Origin: DATJLY01 sp035532935
GTDB lineage: Bacteria > Pseudomonadota > Alphaproteobacteria > ATCC43930 > CGMCC-115725
Assembly: GCA_035532935.1 (NCBI GenBank)
Contig: DATKQE010000118.1
Span: forward strand, 1-64,000
DNA length: 64,000 nucleotides
Direction: 5' to 3'
Made by a program: the position numbers and the translations under genes. Position 1 is the first letter of the stretch. Each line of letters begins with the position of its first letter. The notes beneath the pieces are model-generated. The model was not told the origin of the DNA, made no database searches, and saw nothing but the letters and a program-made list of their open reading frames with translations. Shown piece by piece: positions 14,896-22,896 of this stretch.

Positions 14896-17478
14896 TTGGC
14901 GGAACGGGACACACTGCAGGCGCTGCTGCGCCACATCGCCTCATACGGCGATGCGCCGGCGGTGATCGCCTTCACCGGCGAGCGCAGCGAGACGCGGTCC
15001 TTCGCGGCGCTTGCCCGCGCGGTGCTGGCGCTCGCCCCGGCGCTCGCCCGGCGCGGCGTCGGGCGCGGCGACGCGGTGGCGATCATCGCGCCCAACAGCC
15101 CGGCCTGGATCACCGCCTATTGGGCGATCGTCGCGGCAGGCGGGGTGGCGGTGCTGATCGACACGCTGCTTGGCGATGACGATGCCGTGCGGATGCTGGC
15201 CAAGGCCGGATGCCGCACCGTCTTCACCACTGCCGCCCGCGTGCCGCGTTTTGCCCAGAACGCCGATGCGATCGCGCTCGATGCCGACTTGCCGGCCGCG
15301 CCCGGCGATGCGGGGCCGCTGCCCGAGGTCGAGCCGTCGGACGTGGCGCTGATCCTGTTCACCTCGGGCACGACCGGCACGCCCAAGGCGGTGCCGCTCA
15401 CCCATCGCAACATTCTCGCGAACGCGCGCGCGATCATGGCGGCAGGGCTGGTCGACCACAGCGATCGCGCGGTCATCCCGCTGCCGCTGCACCACGCCTA
15501 TTCGCTCACCGTCGGCCTCACCACCGGGCTCGGCAGCGGCGTCGCCCTCATCCTGCCCGCGGGCGTGAGCGGGCCGGAGCTGGTGGCGGCGCTGGTGCGC
15601 GGCGAAGCGACCGTGCTCCTGGGCGTGCCGCGGCTCTACAGCGCCCTCGTCGCCGGGATCAGAACCCAGGTCGCGGCGCGCGGCGGCCTCGTCGCGCGGC
15701 TCTTCCCGCGCCTGCTGCGGCTTTCCCGCGCGTTGCAGCCGGTGGCGGGAACGGCCGCGGGGCGGGTCATCTTCGCCAAACTGCGCCGCGCGTTTGCGCC
15801 CAAGCTGCGGCTGCTGGTGTCGGGCGGCGCCGCGCTCGACCGCGAGGTCGAGGATACGCTGAACGGTCTCGGCTTTGCGGTGATGACCGGCTATGGCCTC
15901 ACCGAGACCTCGGCCATGGTCGCGTTCAACGAGCCCAAGGCGGTGCGGGCGGGATCGGCCGGCCGCGCGGTGCCGGGGGTCGAGCTGCGCATCGTCCGGC
16001 CCGATGAATCCGGCAATGGCGAGATCGAGGCCCGCGGCGCCAGTTTGTTCAAGGGCTATCTCGATGACGCCGAGGCGACGCAGCGCGCCTTTACCGCGGA
16101 TGGCTGGTTCCGGACCGGCGATCTCGGCCGCATCGACGCCGCGGGATTTCTCCACATCGTCGCGCGGCAATCGGAGACCATCGTCCTCGCCGACGGCAAG
16201 AAGCTCTTCCCCGAGGAATTCGAGACCGTCTATGGCGGCCATCGCCTCATCAAGGAGATTGCGCTGCTCGCGGTGAACGGCGCGCTGGTCGGGCTGGTGG
16301 TGCCCGATCTCGAGGCGGTGCGCGCGGCCGGCGCGGTGCGGATGAAGGAGCTGATCCGCGACGCGCTGGTCGAGACGGCGCGAACGCTGCCGAGCCATGC
16401 GCGGCTCTCAGGCTTCGCCATTGCGCGCGAGCGCCTGCCGCGCACCCAGCTCGGCAAGATCCGCCGCCATCTCGTGCCTGCGCTCTACGCCCGCGCGCTC
16501 GAGGAGCGCGCGGCGGCGGGGCCAACAGCGCTGTCGCCCGAGGATGAAGCGCTGCTCAAGGTGCCGGCGGCGGCTTCGGCCTGGGAATGGCTCAAGCGGC
16601 GCTTCGCCGGCCGCACGCTCGATCTCGACATGAGCCCGCAACTCGACCTCGCCATCGAATCGCTCGGCTGGGTCGATCTCACGCTCGCGCTCGAACGCGA
16701 TCTCGGCGTCACCCTCCGCGAGCAGGAGATCGCCCGCATTGTCACGCTGCGCGACCTGCTCAACGAGATCGTGGCCGCGGCGGCGGCGGGACCGCGGCCG
16801 TCGCCGCCGGCGGAAAGCCGCCCGGAGGCGGTGCTGGCGCCACTCGGGCCGGTTGAACGCGTACTGCGCGGCCTCGTCGCCTCCATCGCCTGGGCGGTCA
16901 TGCGCTTCGCCTTTCGGTTGCGGGTCGAGGGGCGCGAAAACCTGCCGCGGCAGGGGCCGTTTCTCGTCTGCCCCAATCACGCGAGCTATCTCGATCCGTT
17001 TGCGGTCGGCGCGGCGCTGCCGCGCCGCCTGTTGCGCGACACCTATTGGGCCGGCTGGACCGGCATTCTCTATACCAGCCGGCTGCGGCGCCGGTTCAGT
17101 CGCGTGACCCAGGTAGTGCCGGTCGATGTCGATCATACGGCGGGCTCGAGCATCGTCCTCGGCGGCGCCGTGCTGGGACGCGGCCAGGTTCTGGTCTGGT
17201 TCCCCGAAGGCGCGCGGTCGCCGGACGGCACGCTGCAACGGTTCCTTCCCGGCGTCGGGTTGGTCGTGCGGCAGCATCCGGTCCCTATCGTTCCGGTCAA
17301 CATCACCGGGAATTTCGAAGCCTGGCCGCTCGGGCGGCCGTTTCCGCCCAAGCTCCACCCGATCACCGTCACTTTCCTGCCGCCGCTCGACCCGACGCCG
17401 CTGGCCGGCCTCGAGCCGCAGGGAATCGCCGATGCGATCCGCCAGGCGATCGCCGTCGCAAGAGGAACAACCGCATGA
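14896..17478 (+). CDS. acyl-AMP ligase - acyl carrier - lysophospholipid acyltransferase fusion
   Basis: An 860-residue three-domain protein. The adenylating domain (about 1-540) has the P-loop ILFTSGTTGTPKAVPLTH, YGLTETSAMVAFNE and GWFRTGDLGRID. An ACP-like segment (about 565-630) carries DLAIESLGWVDLTLALERD with a candidate phosphopantetheine Ser in ESLG. A PlsC-type LPLAT domain (about 670-860) has NHASYLD (NHx4D box) and FPEGARSPDGTLQRF. This would activate a fatty acid, load it on its own carrier and transfer it to a lysophospholipid or other acceptor, like Aas but with an added carrier domain. No ATG fits; TTG at 14896 after gataggt is the likely start. Its end overlaps the MmgE/PrpD start by 4 bp. 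Confidence 0.9.
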   Translation: MAERDTLQALLRHIASYGDAPAVIAFTGERSETRSFAALARAVLALAPALARRGVGRGDAVAIIAPNSPAWITAYWAIVAAGGVAVLIDTLLGDDDAVRMLAKAGCRTVFTTAARVPRFAQNADAIALDADLPAAPGDAGPLPEVEPSDVALILFTSGTTGTPKAVPLTHRNILANARAIMAAGLVDHSDRAVIPLPLHHAYSLTVGLTTGLGSGVALILPAGVSGPELVAALVRGEATVLLGVPRLYSALVAGIRTQVAARGGLVARLFPRLLRLSRALQPVAGTAAGRVIFAKLRRAFAPKLRLLVSGGAALDREVEDTLNGLGFAVMTGYGLTETSAMVAFNEPKAVRAGSAGRAVPGVELRIVRPDESGNGEIEARGASLFKGYLDDAEATQRAFTADGWFRTGDLGRIDAAGFLHIVARQSETIVLADGKKLFPEEFETVYGGHRLIKEIALLAVNGALVGLVVPDLEAVRAAGAVRMKELIRDALVETARTLPSHARLSGFAIARERLPRTQLGKIRRHLVPALYARALEERAAAGPTALSPEDEALLKVPAAASAWEWLKRRFAGRTLDLDMSPQLDLAIESLGWVDLTLALERDLGVTLREQEIARIVTLRDLLNEIVAAAAAGPRPSPPAESRPEAVLAPLGPVERVLRGLVASIAWAVMRFAFRLRVEGRENLPRQGPFLVCPNHASYLDPFAVGAALPRRLLRDTYWAGWTGILYTSRLRRRFSRVTQVVPVDVDHTAGSSIVLGGAVLGRGQVLVWFPEGARSPDGTLQRFLPGVGLVVRQHPVPIVPVNITGNFEAWPLGRPFPPKLHPITVTFLPPLDPTPLAGLEPQGIADAIRQAIAVARGTTA

Positions 17479-18824
17479 CACCGACCCGCGCGCTGGCCCG
17501 TTATGTCGTCCAATCGCGTTGGGAAGAGCTGCCGCCGCCGGTGCGGCACGAAACGGTGCGGGCGCTCGTCAATTGGATCGGCTGCCCGATCTGGGGCAGC
17601 CGCGACGCGGCCGTCGCGCGCACGCTTGCCGCGCTCGATCCGTTCTCCGGGCCGCGCGAGGCGGCGGTGCTCGGCCGCGCCGAGCGTCTCGATCCGTTCA
17701 AGGCGGCGCTGGTCAACGGCGTCGCCGCGGCGATCGCCGATTACGACGATACCCATCTCGAGACCGTGATCCATCCGACCGGGCCGGCCGCCTGCGTTCT
17801 GCTTGCGCTCGCCGAGCGGCACAGGATGAGCGGCGCCGCCTTTCTTCATGCGCTGGCGCTCGGCATCGAGGTGCAATGCCGTGTCGCCCGCGCGCTGGCG
17901 GTGGCGCCGGCGCGCATGAACGGCGGCTGGTATCTGACCGGTCTCACCGGCGGCATCGGCGCCGCAGTCGCCGCCGGGCGCGTGCTCGGGCTCGACGAAA
18001 CGCGGATGCTGTGGGCGATCGGCATTGCCGCCGCCCGCGCCGCCGGCGCCCGCGAGACGCATGGCACCATGGCCAAGAATCTCGTCGCCGCCTTTGCCGC
18101 CGAGGACGGGCTCATGGCGGCCTTCCTCGCGCAGCAGGGGATGGAGGCGCCCGAGACCCCGATCGAGGGCCGCCGCGGTCTTGGCAGCCTGGTTTCCGAC
18201 GGCGCCGATTTCACCGCGATGACGGCGGGGCTCGGCCAGGATTTCGAGTTGATGCGCAACGCCTACAAGCCCTTTCCCTCGGGCATCGTCATCCACGCGG
18301 CGATCACCGGCGCGCTCGAACTGGCGCGCGCCCACGCGCCCGATCCCGGCTCCATCACCGCGGTCCGGCTTACCGTCCATCCGCTCTGCCTCGAACTGTG
18401 CGGGCGGCGAACGCCCAGGACGGCGGTCGAGGGGACGTTCAGCGTCTATCATTGGGTCGCGGTCGCGCTGACCGAGCGGGAGATCGGCATCCGGCATTTC
18501 AGCGACGCGATGGTCAACGACCCCGCTATCATCGCGCTTCGCGACCGCATCGAGGCCCGGTCCGATCCCGGCTTTCGCAAGGACGAGGCGGCGATCACGG
18601 TCGTGCTCGGCGACGGTACCGTGTGCGACCATCACGTCGATCACGCGCTCGGCGCGATCGAGCGGCCGCCGAGCGATGCGGAACTGGGCGCCAAGCTCGC
18701 TGATCTGGTCGGTGGGATTCTGTCGCCGGCGCGTGCGGCCGAGCTCGCCGCTGCCTGCTGGGGACTCGCCGACGCGCCGGATGCGGGCGTCATTTTGCGG
18801 GAATCGACGCTAGGTCGATCCTGA
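17475..18824 (+). CDS. MmgE/PrpD-family dehydratase/decarboxylase
   Basis: A 449-residue protein of the 2-methylcitrate dehydratase/cis-aconitate decarboxylase superfamily. Typical features are the early helical domain with WIGCPIWGSRDA, the DYDDTHLETVIHPTGPA box containing the active-site Asp/His cluster, GIEVQCRVARALA, and FELMRNAYKPFPSGIVIHAAIT, which carries the Lys-Pro-Phe/Tyr element. The substrate is probably a 2- or 3-substituted tricarboxylate or a related hydroxyacid. The start codon overlaps the TGA of the ligase/acyltransferase fusion, so the two are translated together. Why a phospholipid-type acyltransferase should be coupled to this enzyme is not clear. Confidence 0.92.
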   Translation: MTPTRALARYVVQSRWEELPPPVRHETVRALVNWIGCPIWGSRDAAVARTLAALDPFSGPREAAVLGRAERLDPFKAALVNGVAAAIADYDDTHLETVIHPTGPAACVLLALAERHRMSGAAFLHALALGIEVQCRVARALAVAPARMNGGWYLTGLTGGIGAAVAAGRVLGLDETRMLWAIGIAAARAAGARETHGTMAKNLVAAFAAEDGLMAAFLAQQGMEAPETPIEGRRGLGSLVSDGADFTAMTAGLGQDFELMRNAYKPFPSGIVIHAAITGALELARAHAPDPGSITAVRLTVHPLCLELCGRRTPRTAVEGTFSVYHWVAVALTEREIGIRHFSDAMVNDPAIIALRDRIEARSDPGFRKDEAAITVVLGDGTVCDHHVDHALGAIERPPSDAELGAKLADLVGGILSPARAAELAAACWGLADAPDAGVILRESTLGRS

Positions 18825-18847
18825 ACACCATCGCCACATAGGTGATT

Positions 18848-18886
18848 TCACGTATACCCCGCCGATCGTCGCCGCGATATACGTGA
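18848..18886. promoter_or_regulatory. 9-bp perfect inverted repeat upstream of the lone receiver
   Basis: TCACGTATA (18848-18856) and TATACGTGA (18878-18886) are perfect reverse complements whose centres are 30 bp apart, close to three helical turns. They lie 30-70 bp before the GTG of the receiver gene, in a 93-bp gap. The spacing favours two dimers bound on one face of the helix, or a looped transcript. The cognate regulator is unknown. Confidence 0.6.
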
Positions 18887-18917
18887 CCGTTCGCTAAAGG
18901 CGCGTGGATTTAAGGTT

Positions 18918-19295
18918 GTGGCCCCCGAAGCAATAACGGTGTTCGTCGTCGACGACGACGATGGCGTGCGCGATTCGCTCAAGCTGCTGCTTGAGTCCTA
19001 TGGGATCGAGGCGGTGGACTACGCCACGACCGATGCTTTCATGCGCGACTATGCGCCGCAGGCGCGGTCGTGCCTGGTGCTCGACCAGCATCTGCCGGGC
19101 GCGACCGGGCTCGATTTTCTCGACTCGGCCGAGGGCGCGCAGCTCGCGTTGCCGGTGATCCTGCTCACGGGACGGGGCGACGCGGCGTTGCGCACACGGG
19201 CGCTCCAGGCCGGTGCCGTCGCCTATTTCGAGAAGCCGGTCGACGACCAGGAACTGGTCGACGCCATCACCCGCGCGATCGACGGGCGCGCCTAG
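18918..19295 (+). CDS. lone FixJ-like response-regulator receiver domain
   Basis: A 125-residue stand-alone receiver (CheY fold) with no output domain. The acidic pocket is Asp12-Asp13 (VFVVDDDDGVRDSL), the phospho-acceptor is Asp56 (LVLDQHLPG), the switch Thr is at LLTGRGD (Thr84) and the Lys at FEKPV (Lys106). Loop and alpha4 sequences are closest to FixJ/NarL-type receivers common in alphaproteobacteria. It may act as a phosphate sink or control a partner by protein contact. The start is GTG 18918 with taagg upstream. The orphan histidine kinase at 1324 is a candidate partner by co-occurrence only. Confidence 0.92.
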   Translation: MAPEAITVFVVDDDDGVRDSLKLLLESYGIEAVDYATTDAFMRDYAPQARSCLVLDQHLPGATGLDFLDSAEGAQLALPVILLTGRGDAALRTRALQAGAVAYFEKPVDDQELVDAITRAIDGRA

Positions 19296-19344
19296 CAGCC
19301 GGCGGCACCGCGGCGCTATCCTCGCTCCGGCACGGGAGGGCGAG

Positions 19345-19395
19345 ATGAAGGCGGAGGCGCTGTTCGCCATCTCGGACCGGGTCGCCATCCTCAAC
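19345..19395 (+). pseudogene. possible N-terminal stub of a short-chain dehydrogenase
   Basis: After CGGGAGGGCGAG, an ATG at 19345 opens MKAEALFAISDRVAIL and then loses any family resemblance. The pattern M-x-A-x-x-LF-x-L/I-S-x-RVA-(I/L)-(V/L) is the usual start of SDR enzymes, where VTGxxxGIG should come next. Instead the DNA runs into the 3' end of the convergent FAD oxidoreductase gene at 19404. It looks like an SDR gene cut off by a junction at about 19396. The evidence is only 16 residues plus the ribosome site. Confidence 0.38.
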
Positions 19396-19403
19396 CGGCG
19401 CGC

Positions 19404-20699
19404 TCAATCGTCCTCGAGATTATGGCGGATGCGGCCGGCGAGGGCGGCCGGGTCGATCTGGTGGACGCTGCCGGCGCCGGCAAGGTCGAGCGCATGGGCC
19501 GCCGCCGCACCCATGGCGATGCACGGACCCATCACCCGCACGCTCGACAGCGCCGCGACGTCGCCGTCGATGCAGCGCCCGGCCGCGACGATGTTGTCGG
19601 CGTCGGGCGCGACCATGCTGCCGAGCGGCACGTAGTGCAGGTGGTCCTCGGCAAACGGCTCCCACACATAGCCCTCGGCGCGATCGTGCAGCTCGATCGG
19701 CCAGGCGGTGCGCGCGACGGCATCGGGAAAGCGCGTTCCGGCGCGGACATCGGCGATGGTGAGCTGGCGCGCGCCGACGATCCAGCGCGTCTGGCGGATG
19801 CCCGGAAAGCCATAGCTGCGCACCCGCGCCGCACCGAAGCACGCCGGATATTCGCGCTTGAGGAAATCGACCACGCGGTCCGCCTGGGCGCGGCCGGCGA
19901 GCGCGTTCGCCGCGGCCGCCACCGGCTCGAGCGGCGTCTCGACATGGGTGAGATTGACGAGCGCGGTGCCGCGGCCGGGAAAGACGAAGGCGAACCCGTC
20001 ATGCCGCACCAGCCCGGCCGCTGCGGCGCGCACGCGCTGCGACAGCGCCTCGCGCGCCGGCAGGTGCACCTCGTCGATGCCCTCGAGCACCAGCATCTGC
20101 GTGCCGTAGATGGGGCCGTCCTCCGGCTCGCGGCAGGCCAGTCCTGCCTCCCAGGCCAGCGCCGCATCGCCGCTCGCATCGACGAAGCCCTGCGCCTCGA
20201 GCGTGAGATCGCCGAAGCGCGTGGCGAGATCGAGGCTGCCGACGCGCCGCCCGCGCATCGTCACGCCGCGCAAAACGGCGCCGAGCACGACCGTGATCCC
20301 TGCCCGGCGCACTGCCTCGTTGACCCAGCGCGACAGCGCCACCTCGTCGTACATGACGACGACGGTCATCGGACCACGGCGGTAGTGCAGCGCGTCCGCC
20401 GCGCCGAGATCGCGCAGGATGTCGTCGGCGATGCCATGGGTGAGCTGGCGGCCTTGGGCGCCGTTGGCAAAGAGGCCGCAGAACGTGCCGATGATCGAAT
20501 TGACCGCCTGCCCGCCGAGCGCCGGCAAGGCATCGACGAGCGCCACCTTGCGCCCGAGCCGGGCCGCTTCGAGCGCCGCCGAAACGCCGGCGATGCCCGC
20601 GCCGAGAACGCAGATCTCGACCTCGAGCGCGGGAAAGCGCTGGCCGCGCGTCTTGTGCACGACGCGGGTTGCCGTCCGCAAAGCTGCCGGCCCGGCCAT
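19404..20699 (-). CDS. FAD-dependent oxidoreductase (FAD_oxidored family)
   Basis: A 431-residue flavoprotein with an N-terminal dinucleotide-binding fold (ICVLGAGIAGVSAALEAARLG, then the acidic/strand end VALVDALPALGGQAV). The family-specific second motif GFVDASGDAALAWEAGL and a C-terminal FAD contact (DADNIVAAGRCIDGDVAALSSVRVMGPCIAMG) follow. This pattern belongs to the large FAD_oxidored group, related to fumarate-reductase/HI0933-like flavoproteins, whose substrates are mostly unknown. ATG at 20699. It lies 5 bp downstream of the quinone-oxidoreductase-like gene and is surely in its operon, suggesting sequential redox steps. Confidence 0.9.
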   Translation of the reverse strand: MAGPAALRTATRVVHKTRGQRFPALEVEICVLGAGIAGVSAALEAARLGRKVALVDALPALGGQAVNSIIGTFCGLFANGAQGRQLTHGIADDILRDLGAADALHYRRGPMTVVVMYDEVALSRWVNEAVRRAGITVVLGAVLRGVTMRGRRVGSLDLATRFGDLTLEAQGFVDASGDAALAWEAGLACREPEDGPIYGTQMLVLEGIDEVHLPAREALSQRVRAAAAGLVRHDGFAFVFPGRGTALVNLTHVETPLEPVAAAANALAGRAQADRVVDFLKREYPACFGAARVRSYGFPGIRQTRWIVGARQLTIADVRAGTRFPDAVARTAWPIELHDRAEGYVWEPFAEDHLHYVPLGSMVAPDADNIVAAGRCIDGDVAALSSVRVMGPCIAMGAAAAHALDLAGAGSVHQIDPAALAGRIRHNLEDD

Positions 20700-20704
20700 G
20701 CGTG

Positions 20705-21724
20705 TCACCCCAGCGTGATGACGACCTTGCCGAAATGCTGGCCGGTGCCGAACGCGCGATAGGCCTCGACCGCCTGCTCGAACGGGAAGCGGCGGTCGAC
20801 CACCGGCTTGAGCCCGTTCGCGGCGATGGCGCGGTTCATCGCCTCGAACATGGCGCGGCTGCCGACATTGATGCCGGTGACGCGCAAGCCCCGCTGCAGC
20901 ACGACGCGGCGATCGAGCTCGCCGCCCGGCCCGCTGCGCGCGCCGATGATGGCGATATGGCCGCCCGGGCGCATCGCGGCAAGCACGCGCTGCGTCGTCT
21001 CGCCGCCGGTGACCTCGAGCACGTGATCGACGCCACGGCCGTCCGTCGCTTCGCGCACGCGGTCCTGCCACTCCGTCACCTGGCGGTAGTTTATGGCGGC
21101 GCTTGCGCCCATCTGCTGCGCCCGCGCGAGCTTCTCGTCGCTCGACGACAGCACGATCGCGCGCGCGCCCGCCAGGCGCGCGAATTGCAGCCCGAAGATC
21201 GACACGCCGCCGGTGCCAAGCAGCAGCACCGCATCGCCGGGCTTGATCCCGCCGGCCTCGACCAGCCCGTGCCAGGCGGTAAGCGCGGCACACGGCAAGG
21301 TCGCCGCCTCCTCGAAGGAGAGATGATCCGGCACGCGCACCACGCCGTCGCCTTCGAGCAGCGCGTATTCGGTCAGCATGCCGTCGGCGGTGCCGCCCAA
21401 AGCCGCTTCCTGGATGTCGGGCCGGACCGGCCCCGCGATCCAGCGCTGGAAGAAGATGCCGCAGACGCGGTCGCCGATCTTCACGCCGCTCACCCCGGCG
21501 CCGACCGCCATCACTTCGCCGGCCCCGTCCGACAGCGGGATGAGCGGCATCTTGAGGGCGCGGCCGCCGCCATAGCCGCCGCCGACGATCATCAGGTCGC
21601 GGTAATTGAGCGCGGCGGCCTTGACCTTGACCACCAGCTGATGCGGTCCCGGCTGCGGCATTGCACGCTCCGCCGGCTTGAGCCCGTCGATTCCGTTCGT
21701 GGCGTGCAGCTCAAAGCACTTCAT
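20705..21724 (-). CDS. zinc-independent alcohol dehydrogenase/quinone oxidoreductase-like MDR protein
   Basis: A 339-residue medium-chain dehydrogenase/reductase. The GroES-like N-domain (VVKVKAAALNYRDLMIVGG, SDGAGEVMAVGAGV, GDRVCGIF) is followed by a Rossmann domain with GIKPGDAVLLLGTGGVSIFGLQFARLAGA. The catalytic-Zn Cys-x-x-His set of true ADHs is absent (NYRDL in place of Cys-His), so it belongs with NADPH:quinone reductase-like enzymes acting on enones, enals or quinones. ATG at 21724 follows GGGAG. It is the first gene of a two-gene operon with the FAD oxidoreductase and is divergent from the cupin gene at 21885. Confidence 0.93.
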   Translation of the reverse strand: MKCFELHATNGIDGLKPAERAMPQPGPHQLVVKVKAAALNYRDLMIVGGGYGGGRALKMPLIPLSDGAGEVMAVGAGVSGVKIGDRVCGIFFQRWIAGPVRPDIQEAALGGTADGMLTEYALLEGDGVVRVPDHLSFEEAATLPCAALTAWHGLVEAGGIKPGDAVLLLGTGGVSIFGLQFARLAGARAIVLSSSDEKLARAQQMGASAAINYRQVTEWQDRVREATDGRGVDHVLEVTGGETTQRVLAAMRPGGHIAIIGARSGPGGELDRRVVLQRGLRVTGINVGSRAMFEAMNRAIAANGLKPVVDRRFPFEQAVEAYRAFGTGQHFGKVVITLG

Positions 21725-21884
21725 CGCGCGCTCCCTTCGCCATTGCCGGCGCATAGTTGGAGCGCCGGCGCGGCCCGGGTCAAGCCCCTGGCCGGCAGCC
21801 GGCTTCGCCCGATGGCGCAAACCGCTTCCGCCGCCGGCGCGGCGGGAGCAGAATGGCACCAAACGGGATCACGGGAGAAACGCC

Positions 21885-22856
21885 ATGGCTGACGGTGCCA
21901 CCGCGGACCGGATCGAGGCGATCCGCAACGTGCCGACGCTCGAGGCGCTCTATGCAGCGGGCGAGCGCATCAACATCACGCCGGGATGGGTACGGCGCGA
22001 GCAGCCGATCCTGTGGGCCGCGCCGCATTCGGCCTTCGTGCCCGCGCATTGGCGCTATGACGAGTGCAAGGCCGCACTCGATGCGGCGGGACGGCTCATC
22101 GACGTGGCGCTTGCCGAGCGGCGCAACCTCGTGCTGCGCAATCCGATCGAGGGCAATGACATCGCCACGACCCGCACGCTCGTCTGCGCCTATCAGATGA
22201 TCCTGCCGGGCGAGGCGGCGCCGAGCCACCGCCACGCCCCGCATGCGTTGCGCGTCATCCTCGACGGCGCGGGCTCGTACTCGATCGTCGACGGCGAGAA
22301 GACGCCGATGGAAACCGGCGACGTGGTGCTGACGCCGGGATGGTGCTGGCACAGCCATGGCCATGACGGCGACCGGCCGGCCTATTGGCTCGACGTGCCG
22401 CTGGTGCGGCTGATGGAGACGATGTTCTACGAGGAGCATCCCGACCGCTTCGAGCGCAACGTCCGGACGGTCGCAAGCTCGCCCTATCGTTTCCCGCGCG
22501 CCGAGATCGCGCGCCGGCTCGACCATGCCGTGCCCGATCCCGAAGGCTTCCACGGGCCGCGGATCACGCTCGAGGCGCCAACCATGCCGACCATGGGCCT
22601 CGGCATGGAACGGCTGGCGGCGGGCACTGCGACGCGGCGCCAGCGCTCGACCGCCAATCGCGTATTCTGTCCGGTCGAAGGCAGCGGCGAGAGCATCGTC
22701 GGCGGCGAGCGCATCGCCTGGCGCCGCGGCGACACGTTCGCGGTGCCGTGCTGGACCAAATTCGAGCACCGCGCCGCCGCGGACACCGTGCTGTTCGACT
22801 TGAGCGACGAGCCGCTAATGCGGTTCGCCCATTACTGGCGCTTCGAGGCCGATTGA
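21885..22856 (+). CDS. bicupin, gentisate 1,2-dioxygenase-like
   Basis: A 323-residue two-cupin protein. Cupin 1 carries the metal site PSHRHAPHALRVILDG and the second-motif His in GWCWHSHGHDG. The order and spacing, with VPAHWRYDE before it, are those of gentisate/1-hydroxy-2-naphthoate/salicylate ring-cleaving dioxygenases, which open the ring with Fe(II) and O2. Cupin 2 (CPVEGSGESIVGGE... GDTFAVPCWTKFEH) is degenerate, as in that family. ATG at 21885 follows CGGGAGAAACGCC. The gene is divergent from the MDR/FAD oxidoreductase pair and convergent with a MetE-like gene. Gentisate itself as substrate is inference. Confidence 0.87.
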   Translation: MADGATADRIEAIRNVPTLEALYAAGERINITPGWVRREQPILWAAPHSAFVPAHWRYDECKAALDAAGRLIDVALAERRNLVLRNPIEGNDIATTRTLVCAYQMILPGEAAPSHRHAPHALRVILDGAGSYSIVDGEKTPMETGDVVLTPGWCWHSHGHDGDRPAYWLDVPLVRLMETMFYEEHPDRFERNVRTVASSPYRFPRAEIARRLDHAVPDPEGFHGPRITLEAPTMPTMGLGMERLAAGTATRRQRSTANRVFCPVEGSGESIVGGERIAWRRGDTFAVPCWTKFEHRAAADTVLFDLSDEPLMRFAHYWRFEAD

Positions 22857-22896
22857 GAGGGAGGAACGAGGCGGTTCTGCCCGATCGGCATTTACC

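Noticed and set aside
14780..14930. Complete tRNA gene around the T-arm-like sequence
   Set aside because: A D-arm, anticodon arm and matching acceptor 5' strand could not be placed at tRNA spacing; only the T-arm fits.
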